From: Chondromyces crocatus
GTDB lineage: Bacteria; Myxococcota_A; Polyangia; Polyangiales; Polyangiaceae
Direction of reading: 5' to 3'
DNA: 64,000 nt
NCBI RefSeq assembly: GCF_001189295.1
Contig: NZ_CP012159.1
Span: forward strand, 10,311,856-10,375,855
Shown here: positions 29,423 through 37,194 of the stretch, piece by piece
Layout of the letters: every line of letters starts with the position of its first letter
Position numbering within the stretch: position 1 is the stretch's first letter
The notes under the pieces: generated by a model
The model's database searches: none
The model's input: the letters and a program-made list of their open reading frames with translations, nothing else
Told to the model about the DNA's origin: nothing
Translations under genes and position numbers: made by a program

Positions 29423-30421
29423 TCACTCCCGGGTCAGCGCCCGGTTCATCAGATCGACCACCGCCTGACGGGGTGACTTGCCCTCGTACAGCGCCCGGTA
29501 GACCTCGCTGGTGATCGGCATCTCCACGTTCAGCTTCCGGCCGAGATCGTAGGCGCTCTTCGCCGTCTTCACCCCCTCCGCCACGTGACCCAGCGACGCC
29601 AGCACGTCCTCCAGCGTCCGCCCCTTGCCCATCTCGAAGCCCACCGTCCGGTTCCTGGACAGCTCCCCCGTGCAAGTCAGCACCAGATCCCCCATCCCCG
29701 ACAGCCCGGCCACCGTGAGCGGGTTCGCCCCCTTCGTGATCGCCAGCCGCGCGATCTCCGCGAGCCCCCGCGTGATGAGCCCTGCCCGCGCGTTGTGCCC
29801 GAACCCCAGCCCGTCGGCTGCCCCTGCCGCGATGGCCACCACATTCTTGAGCGCGCCACCCATCTCCACGCCCACCACGTCGTGCGACGAGTAAACCCGG
29901 AACCGCTCCGTGGCGAACATCTGCTGCACCGCGTGCGTCTCGGGCTCGCTCGCCCCGGCGACCACCACTGCCGTCGGCTGCCCCACCGCCACTTCTTTCG
30001 CGAAGCTCGGACCCGACAGGTACGAGAGCCGCGAGACGATGTCCGTCCCCAGCTCGTCCACGAGCACCTCACTCATCAGCATCAGCGACTCGTTCTCGAT
30101 CCCCTTCGTCGCGCTGCACAGCAGCGCCCCCGGGGGAAGGTACGGCCGCGCCTTCTTCACCACCTCACGCAGCGCGTGCGACGGCACCACGATCAGCACC
30201 AGCTCCGCCCCGCGCAGCGTCCCCTCCAGATCCGCCGTCGCGTGCAGCGTCCCCGGCAGCTCGATCCCTGGCAGGTAGCGCGCGTTCACCCGATCCCGCT
30301 GGATGTTCTCGGCCACCTCCGGCTGGTGCGCCCACACCCGGGTCACGTTCCCCTTGTCCGCGAGCACCTTGGCCAGCGCCGTGCCCCACGCGCCCGCTCC
30401 CAGGACTGCAACATCACCCAT
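29423..30421 (-). CDS. gpsA: Glycerol-3-phosphate dehydrogenase [NAD(P)+]
   Basis: GpsA reduces dihydroxyacetone phosphate to sn-glycerol-3-phosphate for phospholipid synthesis in the cytoplasm. The 332-residue protein has the N-terminal NAD(P)-binding VAVLGAGAWGTALAKVLA, the VPSHALREV and ATKGIE motifs, SYLSGPSFAKEVA, the catalytic Lys in GGALKNVVAIAAGAADGLG, and TRGLAEIARLA with GLSGMGDLVLTCTG. Length and motifs are standard. It is transcribed away from the lipoprotein gene at 30459, with only 37 bp between the starts, so promoters overlap or lie inside coding sequence. Confidence 0.96.
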   Translation of the reverse strand: MGDVAVLGAGAWGTALAKVLADKGNVTRVWAHQPEVAENIQRDRVNARYLPGIELPGTLHATADLEGTLRGAELVLIVVPSHALREVVKKARPYLPPGALLCSATKGIENESLMLMSEVLVDELGTDIVSRLSYLSGPSFAKEVAVGQPTAVVVAGASEPETHAVQQMFATERFRVYSSHDVVGVEMGGALKNVVAIAAGAADGLGFGHNARAGLITRGLAEIARLAITKGANPLTVAGLSGMGDLVLTCTGELSRNRTVGFEMGKGRTLEDVLASLGHVAEGVKTAKSAYDLGRKLNVEMPITSEVYRALYEGKSPRQAVVDLMNRALTRE

Positions 30422-30458
30422 GAGCCGACCCTACCACCCCTCTCCGTGACCTTCGACT

Positions 30459-31538
30459 ATGCTCCGCACCATGAACGCCTCGCGCGCCGCTCGCGCGCTC
30501 CTTCTCCTCTTCTTTCTCCTCGGGCTCCCGGCGGCGTCCTGTGGCCAGAGTGCGCTCGGCCTCATGCCCGGCGTCGTCAACAACACCGGCAACCTCTCGC
30601 TGCGCCGCGCCGTCCTCGCCTGGGCCCAGCAGCAGATCTGTTCCGAGGTCCAGAAAAGCAGCGTCCCGCTGCGCCTCCACCCCGAGGACGACCCCGCCAT
30701 GGGGCGGTTCTTCCCGAACTCGTGTCAGACCCAGCAGCTCCAGAACGGCAACCTGCAGGTCACGCTCGGCGGCTACGGCTACGCCTGGACGAACCTCACT
30801 CGCCGCCTGGGCTTCGAAGCCAGCGCCACCGTCGAGTACGAGCAGGACTTCCTGATGGATGGCGGCGCCATGTACGTCTACTTCCGCCAGCGCTCGACCA
30901 CCGCCACCACCTTCAATACGCGCCTCATCGAGAAGCCCGCCACCCTCGCCGTCGGCGGCTTCTCCCTCTCTCCGGGCAGCGCCATGGCCAACAGCTTTGG
31001 CGCCCAGCTCCTCAGCTCCGAGATCGCCCGCGGCTTCACGGTCGTCCGCGAAAGCGACAGCACCGTGAGCTTCGGCCTCGGCCTCATCGAGAAGGGCGTG
31101 CGCCCACCCACCCCGTACGAGCGCGGCGACAGCAAGAGGCGCATCCTCGCCAACGAGAGCAGTGAGATCCACCAGGAGCAGCGCGACTACGTGGGCCCCC
31201 TCGAGGTCACGGGCAACGGCCAGGCGCTCGGCATCACCGTCCACGTCGATGGCGCGGCGAGCGTCGACGTACTCATCGTCCCCCGCGGGCCGGCCGATCC
31301 CTGGCTCCAGGGCTACACCACCCAGGCCGCGACCACGCCGCCCCCGACGCCACCGCTCCTCGCCGAATCGGTTCCGGCGGGCGCGATCTGGCGCCGCACC
31401 GTCGCGCTGCCGCGCGGCTACTACTACCTGGTCCTGGACAACACCAGCACCGCAGGTCCCACTGCACCCAGTGGCCACGCGCACGACGACCGAGCCGCCC
31501 TGGTCAGGTACGCCGTGCAGCTCGGGGACGCCCCCTGA
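30459..31538 (+). CDS. Predicted lipoprotein of unknown function
   Basis: The 359-residue product has an N-terminal hydrophobic signal ending in LPAASC (about Cys28), followed by a soluble region with no recognised domain. Features are a conserved-looking AVLAWAQQQICSEVQ helix, VTLGGYGYAWTNLTRRLGFEA, and a C-terminal beta-rich part (GQALGITVHVDGAASVDVLIV, GYYYLVLDNTS) that resembles a carbohydrate-binding-like jelly roll, though I cannot name it. The start may be this ATG or one four codons downstream. The neighbour downstream is lepB, 79 bp away on the same strand. The role is unknown; envelope location is inferred. Confidence 0.75.
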   Translation: MLRTMNASRAARALLLLFFLLGLPAASCGQSALGLMPGVVNNTGNLSLRRAVLAWAQQQICSEVQKSSVPLRLHPEDDPAMGRFFPNSCQTQQLQNGNLQVTLGGYGYAWTNLTRRLGFEASATVEYEQDFLMDGGAMYVYFRQRSTTATTFNTRLIEKPATLAVGGFSLSPGSAMANSFGAQLLSSEIARGFTVVRESDSTVSFGLGLIEKGVRPPTPYERGDSKRRILANESSEIHQEQRDYVGPLEVTGNGQALGITVHVDGAASVDVLIVPRGPADPWLQGYTTQAATTPPPTPPLLAESVPAGAIWRRTVALPRGYYYLVLDNTSTAGPTAPSGHAHDDRAALVRYAVQLGDAP

Positions 31539-31580
31539 CGCGCCGGCCGGACGACGCGGCGCGACGCGACGCGCGGGCGC

Positions 31581-31609
31581 TTGCCGCGGCAGGTTGTGAC
31601 GTATACATA
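31581..31609 (+). promoter_or_regulatory. Possible promoter just upstream of lepB
   Basis: TTGCCG (31581-31586) and TACATA (31604-31609) lie 17 bp apart within a locally AT-rich patch unusual for this genome. A start site here would fall almost at the TTG start of lepB, giving a leaderless or very short leader. Weak evidence. Confidence 0.3.
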
Positions 31610-31617
31610 AACCCCCC

Positions 31618-33117
31618 TTGACGCCGCGATCCGAAGATCAATCCAGGACCCCGTCGCTCGGCGCGGCTACCTCGTCCACGGAGCCCCGCCCTGGCAAAGA
31701 GCTCGACGACGGCGAAGAACGAAGCGCCAGCGTCCCAGCCAGCAGCCCCGGCGGCGGCGCGCCACCCGGAGGCACCGCCGGCGGCCTGCTCCGCTTTCTT
31801 TTCTACGCCGTGTGGATCGTCGCCGTACCGCTGATCCTCGCCGTGGCGAACGTCTGGCTTCTCACGCCGTCGTCGTCCGGCGGAGGCCAGCCCCTCCGCG
31901 ACTTCGTCGCCGAGCAGCAGATCCCGGTCGGCATCGTCCTCTTCACCCTCTTCGCCATGGTCCTCTGGCGCTTCCGCCACGACCTCCCGCTCGCCTCGGC
32001 GCTCGGCGTCGGCGGCCGCCGCGACATCCCCCCCAAGGCGCGCGCCCGCTTCGAAGACGCCGGCGCCCTCCTCGAAGAAGCGCAGCGCATCGTCCGCACC
32101 CGCAGACGCGACATCGAGCGCGAGCTGACCGAGGGCGAGCGAGAGCAGCTCGACCAGGCGCTCAAGAACCTCGACCGCGCGATGACCTCCGACCGCTTCG
32201 ACCTCGGCACCTTCGACGCCGCGCACAGCCGCGCCGACAAGGTCGTCGGCGAGTACCTCGGCAGGTGGCGCAAGGGCGAGATGCGCGAGTATGCCGAGTC
32301 CATCGGCATCGCCGTCGCCGTCGCCCTCATCCTCCGCGCCTTCGTCGTCGAGGCCTTCAAGATCCCGAGCGGCTCGATGATCCCGACCCTGATGGTCGGC
32401 GATCACATCTTCGTCAACAAGTTCACCTACGGCCCGCTCATCCCCTGGACCGATCACCGCCTGCTCTCGCGCCTGCCGCCCTCCCGCGGCGACGTGATGG
32501 TCTTCAAGTTCCCCGAGAACAAGGAGCAGGACTTCATCAAGCGGACGATCGCCATCCCTGGCGACACCCTCGAGGCCATCAACGGCCGTCCCATCCTCAA
32601 CGGCTGGCTCGTCCCCCACTGCCACGTCGGCCCCTACCGCTACGAGGGTCGCCAGGCCGAGCTGTACGTCGAGTACCTCGACGAGAAGTCGTACTTCACC
32701 CTCTACGACGACAACCCCGACGAGCAGACCTGCAAGGTCGAGAGCGACTGCAACGCCGGCCTCGTCTGCCGCAAAGGCCTCTGCGGCGTGCTTCAAGGCC
32801 CGTTCAAGGTGGGCCCCACCGAGGCGTGGGTGATGGGCGACAACCGCAACAACAGCCACGACTCCAGGAGCTGGCGCGCTGGTCTCGGCGCTGGCGTCCC
32901 CTTCGAGAACATGAAGGGCCGCGCCATGTTCGTGTGGATGAGCTTCGAGCCTGGCGGCGGCATCGCCCAGGACCGCCTCGCCGTGAACGTCATGGGCCGC
33001 CCCAAGCTGCCCGGAAACCTGAGTGACCGCGATGCCGCCAAGCTCCAGAGCACCCTCGATCAGTGCCTCCGCGAGCGCCCCTCCATCGCCGATACCACGC
33101 CCCCCGCCCGCCGCTGA
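31618..33117 (+). CDS. lepB: Signal peptidase I with Cys-rich insertion
   Basis: Signal peptidase I cleaves Sec and Tat signal peptides at the outer face of the inner membrane. The 499-residue product (TTG start; no ATG or GTG fits better, and an in-frame stop lies at 31597) has two N-terminal membrane helices (about 60-82 and 100-116), an Arg/Glu-rich helical segment and a third helix leading into the catalytic site. The nucleophile is in IPSGSMIPTL (Ser253) and the general base in KRTIAIPGD (Lys308), followed by WVMGDNRNNSHDSR. Between the two catalytic halves lies an extra loop with TCKVESDCNAGLVCRKGLCG, a four-Cys motif like those of myxobacterial surface proteins. The family usually has 250-350 residues. 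Confidence 0.92.
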   Translation: MTPRSEDQSRTPSLGAATSSTEPRPGKELDDGEERSASVPASSPGGGAPPGGTAGGLLRFLFYAVWIVAVPLILAVANVWLLTPSSSGGGQPLRDFVAEQQIPVGIVLFTLFAMVLWRFRHDLPLASALGVGGRRDIPPKARARFEDAGALLEEAQRIVRTRRRDIERELTEGEREQLDQALKNLDRAMTSDRFDLGTFDAAHSRADKVVGEYLGRWRKGEMREYAESIGIAVAVALILRAFVVEAFKIPSGSMIPTLMVGDHIFVNKFTYGPLIPWTDHRLLSRLPPSRGDVMVFKFPENKEQDFIKRTIAIPGDTLEAINGRPILNGWLVPHCHVGPYRYEGRQAELYVEYLDEKSYFTLYDDNPDEQTCKVESDCNAGLVCRKGLCGVLQGPFKVGPTEAWVMGDNRNNSHDSRSWRAGLGAGVPFENMKGRAMFVWMSFEPGGGIAQDRLAVNVMGRPKLPGNLSDRDAAKLQSTLDQCLRERPSIADTTPPARR

Positions 33118-33225
33118 CCCCAGCCCTGGAAAGCCTGGTCTTCTCCCCCTGGACGTAGGGACTCTGCCGCCGATGCTGCAGGGGCCGCCGGTCTCGTGTA
33201 CCGTGCGCCTTCGAGGAGACCACGC

Positions 33226-33840
33226 ATGACGAGCAAGACGCTGCTTAGCCTGGCCGTTGGGGGCGCCCTGTGCTTCGGCGCGGGCTGCAAGGGTGAGACC
33301 GCGACCACCGACGACCTCCCCAAGCCGGTCGAGACCGCGCCCGAGACCCCCACGGCCGAAGCCGCGCCCGCCACGGACGACGAGATCGCCAAGTACCCCA
33401 ACCAGGTGCCTCAGAGCGGCACCCGGAAGACCCTGCAGGCGTTCAAGATCTTCCAGGCCGCCGATCCCGCCTCGAAGCTTCTCACCACGCTCGGGCCAGG
33501 CACCCTCATCAACCTCAAGGCGAGTTCCGGCAACTGGATGCTCGTCGACTGGCCCTGCGGCGTCTCCAAGCTCTGCCCGGGATGGACCGAGCTGAGCGTC
33601 ACCGACAGCCGCGTGTCGACCGTCACGTCGACCCTCACCGACGCCGGCACGGGTGACGCGGGCACGACCCCCACCGACGCAGGCACGACCCCCACCGACG
33701 CAGGCACGACCGATCCCGCGGATGCAGGCACGACGAGCCCCACCGACGCAGGCGCAGCCGACCCCGCTGACGCAGGCACCACCGGCGACGCAGGGCGTCG
33801 TAGACCCATCAAGCTCAACATTCCCGATCTCAAGAAGTGA
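33226..33840 (+). CDS. Lipoprotein with SH3-like core and TDAG-repeat tail
   Basis: The 204-residue product starts at ATG 33226 after GAGGAG. The signal sequence ends near FGAGC (Cys about 20). A Thr/Ala/Pro-rich linker follows, then a small beta-rich domain (KTLQAFKIFQAADPASKLL, GTLINLKASSGNWMLVDWP) that looks like a bacterial SH3 fold, with a Cys pair in WPCGVSKLCPGW. The C-terminal third is made of (T/P)DAGT repeats and ends RRPIKLNIPDLKK. The repeats are encoded by 21-bp DNA units. The function is unknown; SH3-like lipoproteins often bind cell-wall material. Confidence 0.75.
   Translation: MTSKTLLSLAVGGALCFGAGCKGETATTDDLPKPVETAPETPTAEAAPATDDEIAKYPNQVPQSGTRKTLQAFKIFQAADPASKLLTTLGPGTLINLKASSGNWMLVDWPCGVSKLCPGWTELSVTDSRVSTVTSTLTDAGTGDAGTTPTDAGTTPTDAGTTDPADAGTTSPTDAGAADPADAGTTGDAGRRRPIKLNIPDLKK
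33637..33795 (+). repeat. In-gene DNA repeat encoding TDAG units
   Basis: A 21-bp unit (GGCACGACCCCCACCGACGC plus A) occurs twice exactly at 33661-33702, and degenerate copies extend on both sides. All are in frame and code for Asp-Ala-Gly-Thr repeats. Slippage could change copy number between strains. Confidence 0.7.
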
Positions 33841-34016
33841 CGGTCGGGGCATAGCCCTCCGACCACGTCCCTTCACCTCCCGAGGGCTTCGCGCGACGCC
33901 ACCTTGTCGCGCTGCCCTCGGCAGTGCTACCGCATCACCACTTCCCATCGCCACCCGCCTGCGCGCCTCTGGCGTGCCAAGGTGCGCGCTGCCATCCGAA
34001 GCAGGAGCCTGGTTCC

Positions 34017-35186
34017 ATGAGCGATTCGATGTGGGCGCTGACCTACGACCGCCAAAAAGATCCATGGGAGAGCACCGTCGGCTTCCGCCGAGAAGAGGTA
34101 GCTCGACCCGCCATCGACGAAACCAAGGACTACCACGACCGCTCCAGCGTCCTGATCAAGCCCATCATGACGGGCTTCTGCGGCTCCGACCGCGGCATCT
34201 GGTTCCGCACCGCCTTCCGCGACATGATCCACAAGTCGCTCGACCGCGATCACGAGAACGTCCGCGTGATCGGCCACGAGCTGCTCGGCCGCGTCGTCGA
34301 AGTGGGCAAGGACGCCCGCCGCACCCACGGCTTCGAGGTCGGTGATCTCGTCTCCACCGAGAGCCACATCCCCTGCGGCGCTTGCTACCAGTGTCGCGTC
34401 GGCGACACCCACGTCTGCGCCGACGACAAGATCATCGGCATCAGCGAGAACGGCTGCTTCGCCGACCTGGTGAAGCTCCCCGCGAAGAACCTCTGGCGCA
34501 CCGACGTCACCAAGATCCGCCCCGAGGTCGCGGCCGTGCAGGAGCCCTTCGGCAACGCCGTCCACGCCTGCACCAAGGTGAACCTGCGCGGCAAGCGCGT
34601 CGCCATCGTCGGTTGCGGCACGATCGGCCTGTTCGCCGTCGCGATCGCGCGCGCGATGGGCGCCATTCACATCATCGGCGTCGAGCCCTCCGAGCGGAAC
34701 GCCGAGATGGCGCGCCGCCTCGGCGCCGACGTCGTGCTGCGCCCCCACCCCACCAGCGCCGAGCGCCCCCACGCCCACGACCCGGAGCTGACCGATCGGA
34801 TCCGCAAGTACACCGACGGCGTCGGCGTCGACGTCGCGCTGGAGATGAGCGGCGTGAACAGCGGCGTCAACAACGCCATCGGCGCCGTCCGCCGCGGCGG
34901 CGACGTGATCCTCTTCGGCCTGAAGAGCGGCGACGCCATCATCGAGAACCTCGATCGCCTCATCGTCGACGGCATCAGCCTCCACAGCGTCGTCGGCCGC
35001 CGCATCTTCGAGACGTGGCACATCACCCGCCACCTGCTCGAGTCCCGCGACCCGAACATCCACGACCTCATCTGGGAGGTCATCCTGAACCGCGGCGAGG
35101 GCACCATCGTCAACTTCGCGGAGTTCGACCCGAAGTCGTTCCAGTCGACCATGGAGCGCTACCCCAAGGTCGTCATCCGCTACTGA
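34017..35186 (+). CDS. tdh: Threonine 3-dehydrogenase-like zinc alcohol dehydrogenase
   Basis: The 389-residue MDR-family enzyme has the catalytic-zinc segment GFCGSDRG, GHELLGRVVEVG, the structural-zinc cysteines in CGACYQCRVGDTHVC, and the NAD-binding VAIVGCGTIGLFAVAIARAMGA with an acidic residue at the end of the next strand (GVEPSE). Length and the ENGCFADLVKLPAKNLW and VQEPFGNAVHA motifs fit threonine dehydrogenase, which makes 2-amino-3-ketobutyrate. The kbl gene nearby, encoding the next enzyme, supports this, although the two genes face each other instead of forming an operon. The start ATG 34017 follows CAGGAG by 9 bases; the frame is open further upstream without family features. 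Confidence 0.85.
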   Translation: MSDSMWALTYDRQKDPWESTVGFRREEVARPAIDETKDYHDRSSVLIKPIMTGFCGSDRGIWFRTAFRDMIHKSLDRDHENVRVIGHELLGRVVEVGKDARRTHGFEVGDLVSTESHIPCGACYQCRVGDTHVCADDKIIGISENGCFADLVKLPAKNLWRTDVTKIRPEVAAVQEPFGNAVHACTKVNLRGKRVAIVGCGTIGLFAVAIARAMGAIHIIGVEPSERNAEMARRLGADVVLRPHPTSAERPHAHDPELTDRIRKYTDGVGVDVALEMSGVNSGVNNAIGAVRRGGDVILFGLKSGDAIIENLDRLIVDGISLHSVVGRRIFETWHITRHLLESRDPNIHDLIWEVILNRGEGTIVNFAEFDPKSFQSTMERYPKVVIRY

Positions 35187-35388
35187 CCCTCCCCTCCCCT
35201 CTCGTCCTCCTCCTCTTTTTTCCAGAACCCACCCGCCACCGCATCACCTGACGCGGTGCCCATCGTCACGCTTGCCCATCGTCACGCTTGCCCATCTCGC
35301 GCCTCCGCCCACGGAGTTCCGCCCGAGCGACAACCAGCGCCTCGTTCGATCCCCGAGGTCGCGGAGCAGGCTCCGCCAGCGAAAATCA

Positions 35389-35655
35389 CGTTTCCACATG
35401 TCGAAACCGTCATCGCTCCGGTTCGGACGACGTTTCCACATGTCGAAACCGTCATCGCTCCGGTTCGGACGACATTTCCACATGTCGAAACCGTCATCGC
35501 GCCGGTTCGGACGACATTTCCACATGTCGAAACCGTCATCGCTCCGGTTCGGGCGACGTTTCCACATGTCGAAACCGTCATCGCTCCGGTTCGGACGACG
35601 TTTCCACATGTCGAAACCGTCATCGCTCCGGTTCGGACGACGTTTCCACATGTCG
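35389..35655. repeat. Array of six 42-bp tandem repeats plus a partial seventh, each with an 18-bp dyad
   Basis: Units start at 35389, 35431, 35473, 35515, 35557 and 35599, with a 15-bp partial at 35641. Units 1, 2, 5 and 6 are identical; units 3 and 4 each differ at two bases. Every unit holds GTTTCCACATGTCGAAAC (ATTTC in units 3 and 4), an inverted repeat with arms GTTTC/GAAAC around ACATGT. The spacing equals four helical turns, so all dyads face the same side of the DNA. The layout resembles protein-binding iterons or a plasmid centromere such as sopC (tandem 43-bp repeats with a dyad each). The arms match those of parS, but the core is 8 bp rather than 4, so it is not a parS site. Confidence 0.93.
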
Positions 35656-35734
35656 GAGCGTCGTTTTTCGTGTCGATACACAATCCCCGCCCCTCGGGAG
35701 GACACTGCGTGACCCACGAACCGCCAAGGCAGTG

Positions 35735-35803
35735 CGATTGGAGACGCGGCGGAACCAATCCAGCGTCGTGCCAGGTCGATTGGAGACAAACAGGAACCAA
35801 TCC
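35735..35803. repeat. Two dyad elements spaced 42 bp apart
   Basis: CGATTGGAGAC-N5-GGAACCAATCC occurs at 35735-35761 and 35777-35803. Each has arms GATTGG/CCAATC, so each is an inverted repeat. The 42-bp phase equals that of the upstream array although the sequences differ. Confidence 0.8.
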
Positions 35804-35873
35804 CCAGCACTGCTGGGGTCAGGCCCGGCGAGGAGGACAGGTGCCGGCGGGAGGTCAGGCGCCGATGGAGGGA

Positions 35874-37064
35874 TCAGGAGATGACGCCGAGCTTCTTGCC
35901 GACGCGGGTGAACGCCTCGATGGCGCGGTCGACGTGGGCGGGCTCGTGGGCCGCCGAGAGCTGCACGCGGATGCGGGCCTCGCCGCGTGGCACGACCGGG
36001 AAGGAGAAGCCGATCACGTAGATGCCCTCGGCGAGCAGCGCCTTCGCCATGTCGCCAGCGAGGCGCGCGTCGCCCAGCATCACGGGGACGATCGGGTGGT
36101 GGCCCGGCTTGATGGTGAACCCCGCCTGGGACATGCCCTCGCGGAAGCGCCGCGCGTTCTCCATGACGCGCTCGCGCAGCGCGCTCTCCTTCTCGAGCAG
36201 CTCGAAGACGGCGATCGAGGCGCCGACGATGGCGGGCGCCACGGTGTTCGAGAACAGGTAGGGCCGCGAGCGCTGGCGCAGAAGCTCGACGATCTCCTTG
36301 CGGCCGGTGGTGAAGCCGCCGCTACCGCCACCGAGTGCCTTGCCCAGCGTGGAGGTGAACACGTCGACCCGGTGCAGCACGCCGAGCGCTTCGGCCGTGC
36401 CGCGGCCCGTGGGCCCGATGAAGCCCGTGGCGTGGGAGTCGTCGACCATCACCATGGCGTTGTACTTCTCGGCGAGATCGCAGATGACGTCGAGCTTGGC
36501 CAGGTAGCCGTCCATCGAGAACACGCCGTCGGTGGCGATGAGGCGCAGGCGCTTCTGCTGGGTCTTCTTCAGCGCCTCCTCGAGGGCCTCCATGTCGCCG
36601 TTCGGGTAGCGGTGCCGCTCGGCTTTGCAGAGGCGGACGCCGTCGATGATCGAGGCGTGGTTCAGGGCGTCGGAGATGATCGCGTCCTCCTCGCCGAGCA
36701 GGGTCTCGAAGAGGCCGCCGTTCGCGTCGAAGCAGGACGAGTAGAGGATGGTGTCCTCGGTGCCGAAGAAGCGGGCGATGGTGCCTTCGAGCTGCTTGTG
36801 CAGGTCCTGCGTGCCGCAGATGAACCGCACGCTCGACAGGCCGAAGCCGTGGGTGTCGATGGCTTGCTTCGCTGCCGCGAGGACCGCCGGGTGCGAGGAG
36901 AGGCCGAGGTAGTTGTTGGCGCAGAAGTTGAGCACGTCCTGGCCATCGGTCGTTCGGATCACCGCGCCCTGAGGGGTGGCGATGATGCGCTCCTCCTTGT
37001 GGAGCCCTGCGGACCGGATGTCTTCGAGGACCTGCGCGTACACCGGACGAGCCGTATCGAACAT
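35874..37064 (-). CDS. kbl: 2-amino-3-ketobutyrate CoA ligase (glycine C-acetyltransferase)
   Basis: Kbl is a PLP enzyme that splits 2-amino-3-ketobutyrate with CoA into glycine and acetyl-CoA, the second step of threonine breakdown. The 396-residue protein has [59 protein letters not shown] and the PLP-lysine motif [16 protein letters not shown] (Lys242). All alpha-oxoamine synthase features are intact and length is standard. The start ATG 37064 precedes a 130-bp gap to the divergent lipoprotein. Its partner tdh lies on the other strand beyond the repeat array. Confidence 0.95.
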   Translation of the reverse strand: MFDTARPVYAQVLEDIRSAGLHKEERIIATPQGAVIRTTDGQDVLNFCANNYLGLSSHPAVLAAAKQAIDTHGFGLSSVRFICGTQDLHKQLEGTIARFFGTEDTILYSSCFDANGGLFETLLGEEDAIISDALNHASIIDGVRLCKAERHRYPNGDMEALEEALKKTQQKRLRLIATDGVFSMDGYLAKLDVICDLAEKYNAMVMVDDSHATGFIGPTGRGTAEALGVLHRVDVFTSTLGKALGGGSGGFTTGRKEIVELLRQRSRPYLFSNTVAPAIVGASIAVFELLEKESALRERVMENARRFREGMSQAGFTIKPGHHPIVPVMLGDARLAGDMAKALLAEGIYVIGFSFPVVPRGEARIRVQLSAAHEPAHVDRAIEAFTRVGKKLGVIS

Positions 37065-37194
37065 GGGGGCCTTATACGGCCGGTCGCGCCGAGGGTCGAC
37101 GGCGGAACGGTGACGTCTCCCCTAGGCAAGCAGGGGTGGACCGTGGCACGTAGTACGGTGCGCGCGGGGGCGGTCTGGGGAAGGAGACACGGGG

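Larger units (their letters stand above)
35187..35873. other. 687-bp non-coding region between convergent tdh and kbl, rich in repeats
   Basis: Contents in order: a 16-bp direct repeat (CCCATCGTCACGCTTG at 35259-35274 and 35275-35290), the 42-bp tandem array (35389-35655), two dyad elements 42 bp apart (35735-35803), and a palindrome CCCCAGCA-C-TGCTGGGG (35802-35818). ORFs through the array exist in five frames only because 42 is divisible by three; none has a plausible start region or non-repeat domain. Confidence 0.75.

Noticed and set aside
35389-35655. CRISPR array
   Set aside because: The 42-bp units follow each other directly with no unique spacers, and no cas gene is near.
35389-35655. 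parS centromere or chromosomal oriC
   Set aside because: Arms GTTTC/GAAAC match parS but the centre is 8 bp instead of the 4-bp ACGT. DnaA-box-like GTTTCCACA differs from consensus, and dnaA, dnaN and parAB are not in the window.
35244-35810. Reverse-strand 188-codon ORF made of MWKRRPNRSDDGFD repeats, and forward ORFs through the same array
   Set aside because: The repeat length is a multiple of three, so several frames stay open automatically. None has a clear Shine-Dalgarno, signal peptide or non-repeat domain.
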